A stretch of 64,000 bases of DNA from Streptomyces oceani (GCF_001751245.1 NZ_LJGU01000130.1:27953-91952), one strand, 5' to 3'. Shown: positions 38,384-47,671, counted from the first letter of the stretch. Made by a program: numbers and translations. The notes: generated by a model not told the origin, from the letters alone.

Positions 38384-41300
38384 AACACCCGCTCCATCAC
38401 CCCCCGCGCGCGCCGTGTCATGCGTCGGTAGTCGTCCAGCATCTCGCCGGTCCCCGCCCCGGACTCCGCGTCCTCTCGTCCCGGTCCGGCGTCGTACCCG
38501 AGGTAACGCGCCACCGCCGCCAACTCCCGCGGTTCGGAGGGGAAAGTGTCGCCCGGCCGCCCGCGCACCAACATCGCGGCGTTACGCACCCGGGTAGCCA
38601 GCAACCACGCCTCGTCCAGGGTGTGTGCGTCCTCCTCGTCCAGCAGACCCGCCGCGCGCGCCGCGGACATCGCGCCCCGGGTGCGGGTCGTCCTCAGCTC
38701 CGGGATCTCCTCGGCGTGCCGCAGCTGGATCAGCTGCACCGTCCATTCCACGTCGGAGAGACCGCCCCGACCCAGCTTCGCGTGCAGGGTACGGTCAGCG
38801 CCACGCGGCAGCCGCTCGCTCTCCATCCGCGCCTTCAACCGGCGAATCTCCCGCACCGCGTCCTCCGCCAAACCACCGGCCGGATAGCGCAGCGGGTCGA
38901 TCAACTCGACGAACCGCTCCCCCACCTCCGGATCCCCGGCCACCGGCTCCGCCCGCAACAGCGCCTGGCTCTCCCACACCTGGGCCCAACGCCGGTAGTA
39001 CGCCGCGTACGAGGCCAACGAACGCACCAGCGGGCCGGACTTGCCCTCCGGACGCAGATCCGTGTCGATCACCAGGGGCGGGTCGGAGGACGGCAGTTGC
39101 AGCAGCCGACGCATCTCACCGGCCACCTCCCGGGCCGCGGCGGCGGCCTCCTTGTCACTCACGCCCGAACGGGGCTCGTGTACGAACAGCACGTCCGCGT
39201 CCGAGCCGTATCCCAACTCGTGACCGCCGAACCGGCCCATCCCGATCACCGCGAACCGGGTGGGCAGCTCGTCGCCCCAGCGAGCGCGGACGGCGGCGCG
39301 CAGCGCGCCGGCGAGAGTCGCCGCGTTGATGTCGGTCAGCGCGCCGCCGAGTCGGCTTACCGACACGGCCGGGTCGTCCGGGACGGGGCTGTCCTCGGTG
39401 CCGTACGCCCCGACGATGTCCGCGGCGACCGTACGCAGCAGCTCCCGGCGGCGCACGCTACGGGCGGCGGCCACGGCCTGTTCCGGACCGTCGGCGCGGC
39501 CGACGGCCGCCAACACCTCCTGGACGAGCGCGGTCGGGCTGCGCGGCTGCAACTGGCTCGTCGAACCGAGCAACGCCACCGCCTCCGGCGCCCGCATCAG
39601 CAGGTCGGGAGCCAGCCGCCCGGCGGAGAGCACCCGGGCCAGGTTCTCCGGCGCGGCCCCCTCATCCCGCAACAGCCGCAGATACCAGGGGGTCGTGCCG
39701 AGGGCGTCGGACACCTTACGGAAGCCGAGCAGCCCGGCGTCCGGGTCGGCGGAGTCCGCGAACCAGCCCAGCAGCACCGGCAGCAGCGTGCGCTGGATCG
39801 CCGCCTTCCGGCTGACCCCACTGGCCAGGGCCTCCAGGTGGCGCAGCGCGGTGGCCGGGTCGGCGTAGCCCAACGCCTCCAGCCGCTGCCGGGCGGCGAC
39901 CGCGGACAGGCGGATCTCGCCGGGCGCCAGCTGCGCCACCGCGTCCAGCAGCGGCCGGTAGAAGAGCTTCTCGTGCAGCCGGCGTACGGACGCGGCGTGC
40001 CGGCGCCATGCCTGCTGCAGCTCCGTGACGGGCTCGACCCGGAAACCCAGTGACCGGCCCAACCGGCGCTGGTCGGCCTCCTCCTGCGGCATCAGGTGGG
40101 TGCGCCGCATCCTGTGCAGCTGGATGTGGTGCTCCAGAGTGCGCAGGAAACGGTACGACGCGTCCAGCGCCGCGGCGTCCTGCCGCCCGACGTACCCGCC
40201 GGCCGCGAGCGCGTCGAGCGCGGCCAGGGTGGTCGGACTGCGCAGCGAGGCGTCGGAGCGGCCGTGCACCAGTTGCAGCAGCTGTACGGCGAACTCGACG
40301 TCCCGCAGACCGCCGGGTCCCAGCTTCAGCTCCCGGTCAAGCTGGGCCGCGGGGATGTTGTCCACCACCCGTCGCCGCATGCGCTGCACGTCGGGGACGA
40401 AGTTCTCGCGCTCGGACGCCTGCCACACCAGCGGCTCGACCGCCGACAGGTACGCCTCCCCCAGCGCCGGATCGCCGGCCACCGGGCGCGCCTTCAGCAG
40501 GGCCTGGAACTCCCAGGTCTTCGCCCAGCGTTGGTAGTACGCCAGGTGGCTGCTGAGGGTGCGTACGAGCGGCCCGTTCCGTCCCTCGGGCCGCAGGTTG
40601 GCGTCCACCGGCCAGATGGTGCCCTCGGCGGTGGTGTCCGAGCAGATCCGCATCATGCGGGCGGCGATCCGGCCGGCGGCCTGGATCGCCATGGCCTCCT
40701 GGACACCGGTTTCCTCGTCGGACTCGGCGGGGGTCGCTGGTTCTCCCACGAAGATCACGTCGACGTCCGAGACGTAGTTCAGCTCCCGGCCACCGCACTT
40801 ACCCATCGCGATCACGGCCAGCCGACAGGCGGCGGCGTCCTCGGGCGACTCGGCCTGAGCCAGCCGCAGGGCCGTACGCAGTGTGACGGTCGCCAGGTCG
40901 GCGAGCTCGGCCGCGATGTCGGCCACCCCGGTGGTGCCGCACACGTCCCGCGCGGCGATGGACAGCAGACAGCACCGGTAGCCGAGGCGCAGTGCGTCCG
41001 GGTCCCGGACCTCGGACAGCGCCGCCTCGAACTCCTCGATGCCCGGGTGCAGGTCAGCCGCCTCGTACGTGATCAGCGCCTGCCAGTCAACGGGGTGCCG
41101 GGCGAGGTGGTCGCCCAGGGCCTCCGAAGCGCCCAGCACCCCGAGCAGCCGGTCCCGTAGGGGTTTCGCGGTCAGCAGGGTGTCCAGGAGGGTCCGCGCG
41201 CCGCCGCCCGTGGCGTCCGGGCCCGGGTCGGGGCGCCCGTCCGAGTCGTCGGGGTGATCCGGCTCGTCCGCGTCCAGCGCCTCCACCAACCGCACCAGGC

Positions 41301-41475
41301 CGAGCAGTGCCTGGTCCGGGTCAGCGGTGGAACCGAGGGCGTCCAGCAGCTGCGGATCGTCCCGTACGCCGGCGAGTACGGGGGTGTCCAGCAGCCGACC
41401 GGAGGTCGCCGGGTCGGTGAAACCGTGCCGCAGCAACCGTCCGAACCGACTGTCCCGTCTCCCGCCGTGTCGCAC
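38371..41475 (-). CDS. glnE: glutamine synthetase adenylyltransferase/adenylyl-removing enzyme
   Basis: 1034 residues with two nucleotidyltransferase halves, GKCGGRELNYVSDVDVIFV (N-terminal) and GMGRFGGHELGYGSDADVLF (C-terminal), each followed by a helical domain. GlnE switches class I glutamine synthetase off and on by AMP addition and removal. GTG 41475 is chosen because GAGAGG lies 7 bp upstream. It is 117 bp after glnA2 on the same strand, with a strong hairpin between, so the two are probably separate units. It overlaps the PAP2 gene tail to tail. Confidence 0.93.
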   Translation of the reverse strand: MRHGGRRDSRFGRLLRHGFTDPATSGRLLDTPVLAGVRDDPQLLDALGSTADPDQALLGLVRLVEALDADEPDHPDDSDGRPDPGPDATGGGARTLLDTLLTAKPLRDRLLGVLGASEALGDHLARHPVDWQALITYEAADLHPGIEEFEAALSEVRDPDALRLGYRCCLLSIAARDVCGTTGVADIAAELADLATVTLRTALRLAQAESPEDAAACRLAVIAMGKCGGRELNYVSDVDVIFVGEPATPAESDEETGVQEAMAIQAAGRIAARMMRICSDTTAEGTIWPVDANLRPEGRNGPLVRTLSSHLAYYQRWAKTWEFQALLKARPVAGDPALGEAYLSAVEPLVWQASERENFVPDVQRMRRRVVDNIPAAQLDRELKLGPGGLRDVEFAVQLLQLVHGRSDASLRSPTTLAALDALAAGGYVGRQDAAALDASYRFLRTLEHHIQLHRMRRTHLMPQEEADQRRLGRSLGFRVEPVTELQQAWRRHAASVRRLHEKLFYRPLLDAVAQLAPGEIRLSAVAARQRLEALGYADPATALRHLEALASGVSRKAAIQRTLLPVLLGWFADSADPDAGLLGFRKVSDALGTTPWYLRLLRDEGAAPENLARVLSAGRLAPDLLMRAPEAVALLGSTSQLQPRSPTALVQEVLAAVGRADGPEQAVAAARSVRRRELLRTVAADIVGAYGTEDSPVPDDPAVSVSRLGGALTDINAATLAGALRAAVRARWGDELPTRFAVIGMGRFGGHELGYGSDADVLFVHEPRSGVSDKEAAAAAREVAGEMRRLLQLPSSDPPLVIDTDLRPEGKSGPLVRSLASYAAYYRRWAQVWESQALLRAEPVAGDPEVGERFVELIDPLRYPAGGLAEDAVREIRRLKARMESERLPRGADRTLHAKLGRGGLSDVEWTVQLIQLRHAEEIPELRTTRTRGAMSAARAAGLLDEEDAHTLDEAWLLATRVRNAAMLVRGRPGDTFPSEPRELAAVARYLGYDAGPGREDAESGAGTGEMLDDYRRMTRRARGVMERVFYGS

Positions 41476-41507
41476 CTTTCCGCCTCTCGCTGTACGGGTC
41501 GCCGCCC

Positions 41508-41523
41508 GGCCGTGTCGTTCGGA
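41508..41523. repeat. 16-bp intergenic repeat, copy 2
   Basis: GGCCGTGTCGTTCGGA, identical to 37024-37039, between glnE and glnA2 next to a hairpin. Confidence 0.6.
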
Positions 41524-41538
41524 GCCGCGCCGGCCCCG

Positions 41539-41585
41539 CGATCACCACGCGGCCGCGCGTAGCCCCGCGTGGCCGCGTGTGATCG
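41539..41585 (-). terminator. hairpin after glnA2
   Basis: CGATCACCACGCGGCC pairs with GGCCGCGTGTGATCG except for one bulged base; the loop is 16 nt. It begins 8 bp past the glnA2 stop and should end that transcript before glnE. Confidence 0.75.
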
Positions 41586-41592
41586 TGGAGCC

Positions 41593-42954
41593 TCACAACA
41601 CCGGTAGGGACTTGCGCAGTTCGTACGCCGTGACCTCGGAGCGGTACTCCTCCCACTCCTGCTTCTTGTTGCGCAGGAAGAAGTCGAAGACGTGCTCGCC
41701 CAGCGTCTCGGCGACCAGTTCGCTGCGCTCCATCAGTGTGATGGCCTCGCCGAGGTTCTGCGGCAGCGGTTCGATGCCCATCGCCCGGCGCTCCGAGTCG
41801 GACAGCGCCCACACGTCGTCATCGGCGCCCGCCGGCAACTCGTACCCCTTCTCGATGCCCCGCAACCCGGCGGCGAGCAGCACGGCGTACGCCAGGTACG
41901 GATTCGCCCCGGAGTCCAGGGACCGCACCTCGACCCGGGTGGAGCCGGTCTTCCCCGGCTTGTACATCGGCACCCGGATGAGCGCGGAGCGGTTGTTGTG
42001 CCCCCAGCAGATGTACGAGGGCGACTCGCCGCCCTCGCCTGCGGTGCGCTGGGAGCCGCCCCAGATGCGCTTGTACGAGTTCACCCACTGGTTGGTCACC
42101 GCGGAGATCTCGTCCGCGTGCCGCAGCAGTCCCGCGATGAAGGAACGTCCCACCTTGGAGAGTTGGTATTCGGCGCCCGACTCGTGGAAGGCGTTACGGT
42201 CGCCCTCGAAGAGTGAGAGGTGGGTGTGCATGCCGGAGCCCGGATACTCCGAGAAGGGCTTGGGCATGAAGGTGGCCTGCACCCCCTGCTCGAGCGCGAC
42301 CTGCTTCATGACCAGCCGGAAGGTCATGATGTTGTCGGCCGTGGACAGCGCGTCGGCGTACCGCAGATCGATCTCCTGCTGACCCGGCGCCCCCTCGTGG
42401 TGGGAGAACTCCACGGAGATGCCCATGAACTCCAGCATGGTGATCGCCTGCCGCCGGAAGTCCTGCCCGACCTGCTGGGGGGTGTGGTCGAAGTAGCCGG
42501 AGGAGTCCGCCGGCACCGGCCGGCGGCCGTCCATCGGCTTGTCCTTGAGCAGGAAGAACTCGATCTCGGGGTGCGTGTAGAAGGTGAATCCCAGATCCGA
42601 GGCCTTGGCCAGGGTTCGTTTCAGCACGTATCGCGGGTCGGCGTACGACGGGGCGCCGTCCGGCATCAGGATGTCGCAGAACATCCGCGCGGTGCCTGGT
42701 GCCTCCGCGCGCCAGGGCAGGATCTGGAAGGTGCTGGGATCCGGCTTGGCGATCATGTCCGACTCGTAGACCCGGGCGAAGCCCTCGATGGCCGAGCCGT
42801 CGAATCCCATGCCCTCGTCGAAGGCTTGTTCCAGCTCGGCCGGCGCGACGGCGACGGACTTCAGGAAGCCGAGGACGTCGGTGAACCAGAGTCGGACGAA
42901 CCGGATGTCGCGCTCCTCGAGCGTCCGGAGCACGAATTCCTGCTGCTTGTCCAT
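41593..42954 (-). CDS. glnA2: class I glutamine synthetase-like ligase GlnA2 (gamma-glutamylpolyamine synthetase type)
   Basis: 453 residues with glutamine synthetase blocks PEIEFFLL, GMHTHLS, GHNNRSALIRVP and NPYLAYAVLLAAG. The position equivalent to the adenylylated Tyr of true GlnA (NLY-LP) is Trp382 in DDVWALSD, so the neighbouring GlnE should not modify it. In S. coelicolor the GlnA2 paralogue glutamylates polyamines rather than making glutamine. This gene is assigned there by sequence resemblance and glnE linkage, from memory. ATG 42954 is preferred over GTG 42960; GGGAGG lies upstream of both. Confidence 0.85.
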   Translation of the reverse strand: MDKQQEFVLRTLEERDIRFVRLWFTDVLGFLKSVAVAPAELEQAFDEGMGFDGSAIEGFARVYESDMIAKPDPSTFQILPWRAEAPGTARMFCDILMPDGAPSYADPRYVLKRTLAKASDLGFTFYTHPEIEFFLLKDKPMDGRRPVPADSSGYFDHTPQQVGQDFRRQAITMLEFMGISVEFSHHEGAPGQQEIDLRYADALSTADNIMTFRLVMKQVALEQGVQATFMPKPFSEYPGSGMHTHLSLFEGDRNAFHESGAEYQLSKVGRSFIAGLLRHADEISAVTNQWVNSYKRIWGGSQRTAGEGGESPSYICWGHNNRSALIRVPMYKPGKTGSTRVEVRSLDSGANPYLAYAVLLAAGLRGIEKGYELPAGADDDVWALSDSERRAMGIEPLPQNLGEAITLMERSELVAETLGEHVFDFFLRNKKQEWEEYRSEVTAYELRKSLPVL

Positions 42955-43083
42955 AATCACCCATCCTCCCTGGTCAGGCTGCGCGGCGCGGCCCTGAGAC
43001 GCACCGGGTCAACCCGAGCATCCCACCACACGGTTTCCCCCGTGTTGCGCACCCGCCGCCGGACGTCCGCCCGACGGCGACAG

Positions 43084-43111
43084 ACGCGTACGGTCGCCTG
43101 ACCGTACGCGT
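43084..43111. terminator. perfect 12-bp hairpin after the DAO gene
   Basis: ACGCGTACGGTC, GCCT loop, GACCGTACGCGT, 38 bp past the stop of the - strand oxidoreductase gene. Confidence 0.8.
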
Positions 43112-43149
43112 ATGAGTGCGCCCCGGGATACGGGAGTACGGCCGACCGC

Positions 43150-44442
43150 TCAGCGCAACGGGTCGAAGTGCCGCAGCAGCGGCGACCGGCTTTCCCCGGT
43201 CATGGAGTCGGCGAGCAGCCTGCCGGTGAGCGGCCCCAGGACCATGCCCCACATCCCGTGTCCCCCGGCGATCTGCACCCGGGGGGAACGGCTGGGGCCG
43301 ACCAGCGGGAGCCCGTCCGGGGTGCAGGGGCGGGAGCCCACCCACTCCTCGTGCCGGTCGTTCCAGTCGATCCCGGAGAACATCGGGCGCGCGGAGTCGA
43401 TGATGGTGCGAATCCGTCGCCGGTCCAACGGCGCGTCCGGTGACCGGAACTCCATGCTCCCGGTGACCCGGAAGCGGTCCCCCAGCGGGTTGCAGGCGAT
43501 CCGCTGGCCCGGCAGGTAGATGGGGTGGGTGGGCATCTCGCGGGGCCGTACGGTGAAGCTGTAGCCCCGGCCCGCCTGCACCCGCATCCGTACGCCGTAG
43601 GGCTGGGCCAGGGCGTTCAGCCAGGCGCCGCCCGCCAGCACGACCGCGTCGGCCCGTACGGTGTCGGCCGCGGGGGTGGCGCTGGACGGGACCAGTTCGA
43701 CGCCGCCGCCCGACCGGCCGGCGCCGAGGTCCCGGACCTGGGACACCGCGAAGCCCTCGACGATCTCCCCGCCTCGCTCGCGCACCTGCTCGGCGAGTGT
43801 CCGCAGGAACTCCGGCGGGTTGATGAAGTACTGTCCGTGCACCCGTACGCCGGTGCGTACCTCGGCGCTGAGCACCGGCTCGAGGGCACGGAGTTCCTCC
43901 CCGGAGACGATGTCGTAGTCGGTCTCGTCGCCGCCACCCGCGCGCATGTGCGTGAACTCCTCCAGCACGTGGTCCCGGTCCTGGCTGTCGCGGCAGGCGA
44001 TGACCAGCGGGTCGGCACTCTTCACCGGCGCGCTGACGCCACCGGTGGCGAGTTGGTCGTACGCCTCCATGCAGCGACGATTCAACTCGGCGAACACGCC
44101 CATCGCGCGCAGCCACTGGCTGGCGGTGCAGTTACGCGCGAACGCCAGGAGGAACGACCAGAGTTGCCGGTCGACCGCCGGCGGGATGGACACCGGCGAG
44201 GAGCGGTCCAGGAGCGAGCGCAGGCCGTACCGCAGCACGGAGGGCTCCGGCAGCGGCACCGTGAACGCGGGGTTGAGCATCCCCGCGTTTCCCCAGGACG
44301 AGCCAGCGGCGACGCCGGTGCGGTCCAGCACTGTCACCCGCACACCGCGCTCCTGGAGGAACCATGCGGTGGCCAGTCCGGCCATGCCGGCACCGACGAC
44401 GGCGACATGCTCGGGGGCGGTACGGTCGTGGTTCGCGTTCAC
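43150..44442 (-). CDS. FAD-dependent D-amino acid dehydrogenase-like oxidoreductase (DAO family)
   Basis: 430 residues. The FAD dinucleotide motif VAVVGAGMAGLATA begins near residue 13, AAGSSWGNAGML follows, and the C-terminal flavin contact is AGGHGMWGMVLGPLTG. DadA-like enzymes oxidise amino acids or N-methylated amino acids and pass electrons to the membrane. It is the last gene of an M24-MHS-DAO set on the - strand, 88 bp after the transporter, with a perfect terminator behind it. It probably oxidises the product of, or substrate imported by, that set. The substrate is not identifiable from the sequence. Confidence 0.82.
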   Translation of the reverse strand: MNANHDRTAPEHVAVVGAGMAGLATAWFLQERGVRVTVLDRTGVAAGSSWGNAGMLNPAFTVPLPEPSVLRYGLRSLLDRSSPVSIPPAVDRQLWSFLLAFARNCTASQWLRAMGVFAELNRRCMEAYDQLATGGVSAPVKSADPLVIACRDSQDRDHVLEEFTHMRAGGGDETDYDIVSGEELRALEPVLSAEVRTGVRVHGQYFINPPEFLRTLAEQVRERGGEIVEGFAVSQVRDLGAGRSGGGVELVPSSATPAADTVRADAVVLAGGAWLNALAQPYGVRMRVQAGRGYSFTVRPREMPTHPIYLPGQRIACNPLGDRFRVTGSMEFRSPDAPLDRRRIRTIIDSARPMFSGIDWNDRHEEWVGSRPCTPDGLPLVGPSRSPRVQIAGGHGMWGMVLGPLTGRLLADSMTGESRSPLLRHFDPLR

Positions 44443-44530
44443 CTCAGGGACCTCCCGGGACGGGGTATGTGAGACGGGGTGCGGTACGGGGAGCGGGGAT
44501 GCGGTGCGGGGGCTTCGGACGAGGGTGCGG

Positions 44531-45835
44531 TCAGTCGAGGGGTTCTCGGGCGGTCTCCGGCATCAGCAGCACCGGCAGCAGCGTGATCAGGGCCACCAAC
44601 ATGAGGTAGAAGGCCGGCATGCTCAGGTTTCCCGTCCGCTCCACGACGAAGGTCATCAGCAGGGGTGCCGTACCGCCGAAGAGGGCGAAGGAGACGTTGT
44701 AGCCGATGGCGACGCCGGTGCCGCGCACCCGGGCGGGGAAGAGCGCGGGCAGGGTGGCGGTGGTGGTCCCGAGGATCGGGATGTGGCACAGGGTCAGGAT
44801 CAGGATGCCAGCGAGCGCGCTGGGCCAGCTGGCCCGCTGGATCAGCTGGAAGGCCGGATACGCCAGCACGACGTAAGCGAGGGCGGAACCCGCCAGCATG
44901 GTTCGGCGCCCCACCCGGTCGGAGAGCATGCCGCCGAACGGGATACCCACGGTGAGCAGCGCCCCCGCGACGAACACCAGCAGCTGCGCGGTCGCCGAGG
45001 ACATGTCCAGGTCCTCGGCGAGATAGCTGGGCAGGTACGTGAGCAGCACGTAGGTGCCGATGCTGGAGCAGATGACGATGCCGCCGCAGATGAGCACCCG
45101 TATCCGGTGGCCGCTCAGCGCTTCGCGTACGGGCGCGCCGGGCTCGGCGTCCTCCTCGGCGAGGGCATTGAAGCTCGGTGTGTCCGTCAACCGCATTCGC
45201 AGGTAGAGGCCGATGGTGCCGAGCGGCAGCGCGACCAGGAAGGGAATGCGCCAGCCCCAGGACTCCATCGCCGCGTCCGAGAGGGCGTACGTCAGCGCGG
45301 TGGTGAAGCCGGACGCCAGCAGGAAGCCGCCGATCGCCCCGCACTCCAGCCAGCTGGCCCAGAAGCCACGCCGCCGGTCCGGGGCGTACTCCACGACGAA
45401 GGTGGAAGCTCCGCCGTACTCTCCGCCCACGGCGAAGCCCTGCACCAACCGGGCCAGGATCAGGGCGATGGGCGCGAACACCCCGATCGTGTCGTAGCCG
45501 GGCAGCAGTCCGATGGCGCAGGTGGCCACGGCCATGGTGAGGATGGTCAACGAGAGGGTCTTCTTGCGCCCGATCGTGTCGTTCAGCGGCCCCAGGACGA
45601 AGGCGCCCAGCGGGCGGACGGCGAAGGCCAGCGCGAAGGTCGCGAAAGAGGCGAGCAGCGAGAGGCCGGGCTCCGACTGCGGGAAGAACACCTCTCCCAG
45701 CACCACGGCGAGATAGCCGTAGGTGGCGTAGTCGTACCACTCGGTGGCGTTGCCGATCATCGCGGCCGTGACCGCGCGGCGCTGTGTGGCGTGGTCGACG
45801 TCCCGTGTCGGGGTGGTCTCCTGAAGTTGACTCAT
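44531..45835 (-). CDS. MFS transporter, metabolite:H+ symporter (MHS) type
   Basis: 434 residues, 12 membrane segments. The start NATEWYDYATYGYLA and the loop motif GPLNDTIGRKKTL are typical of the MHS branch (ProP, ShiA, KgtP), which imports zwitterions and organic acids such as proline, betaines or shikimate. ATG 45835 (MSQLQETT) follows AGGA; the upstream in-frame extension lacks similarity. It lies between the M24-like gene and the DAO gene on the same strand. A strong hairpin 29 bp upstream of the start may reduce or control its transcription. Confidence 0.86.
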   Translation of the reverse strand: MSQLQETTPTRDVDHATQRRAVTAAMIGNATEWYDYATYGYLAVVLGEVFFPQSEPGLSLLASFATFALAFAVRPLGAFVLGPLNDTIGRKKTLSLTILTMAVATCAIGLLPGYDTIGVFAPIALILARLVQGFAVGGEYGGASTFVVEYAPDRRRGFWASWLECGAIGGFLLASGFTTALTYALSDAAMESWGWRIPFLVALPLGTIGLYLRMRLTDTPSFNALAEEDAEPGAPVREALSGHRIRVLICGGIVICSSIGTYVLLTYLPSYLAEDLDMSSATAQLLVFVAGALLTVGIPFGGMLSDRVGRRTMLAGSALAYVVLAYPAFQLIQRASWPSALAGILILTLCHIPILGTTTATLPALFPARVRGTGVAIGYNVSFALFGGTAPLLMTFVVERTGNLSMPAFYLMLVALITLLPVLLMPETAREPLD

Positions 45836-45863
45836 CCTGATCGTTTCCTGTCCGTCCGCCTCG

Positions 45864-45903
45864 CCGCGGTGGCCGGTCGCGTGAGCGGGCCCGGCCACCG
45901 CGG
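45864..45903. terminator. perfect 13-bp hairpin between M24-like and MHS genes
   Basis: CCGCGGTGGCCGG (45864-45876) pairs exactly with CCGGCCACCGCGG (45891-45903), with a 14-nt loop. It is either a terminator of the M24-like gene or an attenuator before the transporter. Confidence 0.65.
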
Positions 45904-46011
45904 GGGCTCAGGTCGTACGTGTGCGCCGGGGCGCCCGGTGGGCCGAATCGCCCGCAGCCGCGGGCGACTCCGGGATGGCCGTCCCGTGCCCGGGCGACCC
46001 GTGTCCGGGGG

Positions 46012-47262
46012 TCACGCCTCGATGATGTCCGCGGGTCCGTGGGTGAGCGCGCGGGTGCCGCGCTCCTCCACCACGAAGGTCTGGCTCAGTCCCACGACGG
46101 CCTTGCCGAAGGAGCGGAAGGAACCAGGGATGTGGAAGACCATCCCGCTGACCAGCGGTTCATGGTTGTCAGGGGTGAGGTAGAACGGCGCGCCGTCCAT
46201 CCAGTGCGGCTTGTGCGCCAAGCCGACGGGGTAGCCGAAGAGTTGGTGGAACATGACGTCGTCGGGGAGCGGGCCGAGCGCCTTGCCCGCCTCGACGGCC
46301 ACCTGGGAGGCGGGGACGCCACCCGCGGCGGTCTCCAGCACGGCGGCGACGGCCGTACGTGACAGCTCGGCCAGTCGTCGGTCCGCGGCGCTCAGCGGCC
46401 CTTCCCGCACGACGGTCCGCATCACCGGCGCGTGGTAGCGCGCGCGGGTGCCGGCGAACTCCATGAAGGTGGGCCCGCTGGCCAGTTCGCGCCCGACCCA
46501 GCTGGAGTGCGGGATGCCGCCGCGCCGCCCGGTGGCGACGACCGGGCCCCAGGCGGAGGGCGAGTCGGCGCCGGTGTAGAGCGCCGCGGCGATCGCGGCT
46601 CCCACCGAGGAGTCCGTCGCTCCGGGCTCCCGAGTGGCGGCGACGCCAGCTTCCACGCCCCGCTGGGTCAGTACGGCCGCCTCCTCGACGCAGCGGATCT
46701 CCGCCGGCGAGAGGACCAGCCGGGCCCGTTCGACCAGGTAGTCCGGGTGCACGGGCACGAGTCCGTGTTCGCGCAGGAGGTCCAGCGCGCGCGGCGGTGT
46801 CGAGGGGTGACCGACCTCGACGCCCACCCGCGCACCCGAGGGCAGCACGGAGGCCGCGTGAGCGAGGAAGAGTTCCAGGCCGCGCAGCGCGTCCGCGTAA
46901 CCGCAGAAGTGCAGGTTGTCCGCGAGGGAGCTGGCCAGCGCCCTGCCGACCTCCAGGTCCGGGATGTACAGGTGCGTCTCGGACGGGGTGACCAGCAGCG
47001 GCTGGGGCGCGGTCTCCGCCGTGTGGAAACCGCAGAGGTACTCCACGCTGGAGGGTCGGAACACCAGCATGGCGTCGAGCGGCAGCTGGGACATGCGACC
47101 GCGCAGCTCGTCCAGTCGCGCCGTGTACTCGGCCTCCTCGAAGGCGGGGCCCTCGAGGGCCCGCACCGACGCGGAGCTCTCGTCGGTGAGCCAGCTCGGG
47201 GCCGGAGCGCTGCCGAGCTGGGTGACGTTGGGGGAGTATCCGCCGTGCTGTGTGTTGCCCAT
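46012..47262 (-). CDS. M24-family protein of creatinase/ectoine-hydrolase type
   Basis: 416 residues with the two-domain layout of creatinase and prolidase (N-terminal RNase-H-like domain, then a pita-bread domain from about 180). The usual metal-binding pair of Asp residues is not visible. The expected positions read FMEFAGT and RYHAPVMRTV, and the GHG-type histidine motif is replaced by FGYPVGLAHKPHW. This points to a metal-poor C-N hydrolase such as creatinase or ectoine hydrolase rather than an aminopeptidase. It heads a set with the MHS importer and DAO oxidase and is divergent from a LysR regulator. ATG 47262 follows GAGGG by 5 bp. Confidence 0.75.
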   Translation of the reverse strand: MGNTQHGGYSPNVTQLGSAPAPSWLTDESSASVRALEGPAFEEAEYTARLDELRGRMSQLPLDAMLVFRPSSVEYLCGFHTAETAPQPLLVTPSETHLYIPDLEVGRALASSLADNLHFCGYADALRGLELFLAHAASVLPSGARVGVEVGHPSTPPRALDLLREHGLVPVHPDYLVERARLVLSPAEIRCVEEAAVLTQRGVEAGVAATREPGATDSSVGAAIAAALYTGADSPSAWGPVVATGRRGGIPHSSWVGRELASGPTFMEFAGTRARYHAPVMRTVVREGPLSAADRRLAELSRTAVAAVLETAAGGVPASQVAVEAGKALGPLPDDVMFHQLFGYPVGLAHKPHWMDGAPFYLTPDNHEPLVSGMVFHIPGSFRSFGKAVVGLSQTFVVEERGTRALTHGPADIIEA

Positions 47263-47273
47263 GTGACCCTCTT

Positions 47274-47295
47274 TCTGGTGACTGTCTGGTGACTG
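47274..47295. repeat. 11-bp tandem repeat in the leader of the M24-like gene
   Basis: TCTGGTGACTG occurs twice in direct succession (47274-47284, 47285-47295), 12 bp before the M24-like start. The one-turn period on the DNA helix fits a protein-binding site, but it may be chance. Confidence 0.55.
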
Positions 47296-47634
47296 ACTGC
47301 TGACAGACTTCCCGTGGACAGGTCTGATCGTCGTTCACCGACGCGCCGCGGTTCCTTCCCACCACGGGTCGGACGTCCGGTGCTCGGATGGGGCTGCTGG
47401 GGACTCGTGCGAGCGATGCCGCTGGGGGCCATCGCGTGCCGCCGGGGACCGCCGTGGCTGTCGTGTGGCTTCGTGCCGCCGCCCGCGGACCTGCCGACAT
47501 GGTGGACGTACGCGCTGAACCGGAGTGACCGCTGGGACAGATGGGGTGACTGACTTCGGTGCCGAGGCGACGGAACCGGCCGGTTCCGCTCTTGCTGTGC
47601 AGGCAGTCTCGTCCGCCGAATTCCTTCACGTCTA

Positions 47635-47663
47635 TTGGAAAATCCTTCAGCGATCGTTTTAGT
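47635..47663 (+). promoter_or_regulatory. probable promoter of the lysR gene
   Basis: TTGGAA (47635-47640), 17-bp spacer, TTTAGT (47658-47663). The start codon at 47672 is about 9 bp beyond the -10 and has no ribosome site, so the transcript may be leaderless. Confidence 0.5.
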
Positions 47664-47671
47664 TTCGGTTA

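Larger units (their letters stand above)
47263..47671. other. divergent promoter region M24-like / lysR
   Basis: 409 bp without a convincing gene. It carries an 11-bp tandem repeat beside the M24-like start and an unusually A/T-rich stretch (47630-47671) with promoter-like hexamers before lysR. Confidence 0.65.

Noticed and set aside
47314..47553. 79-codon frame in the M24-like/lysR gap
   Set aside because: Composition rich in Arg, Trp and Cys without a ribosome site; the gap is better read as divergent promoters.
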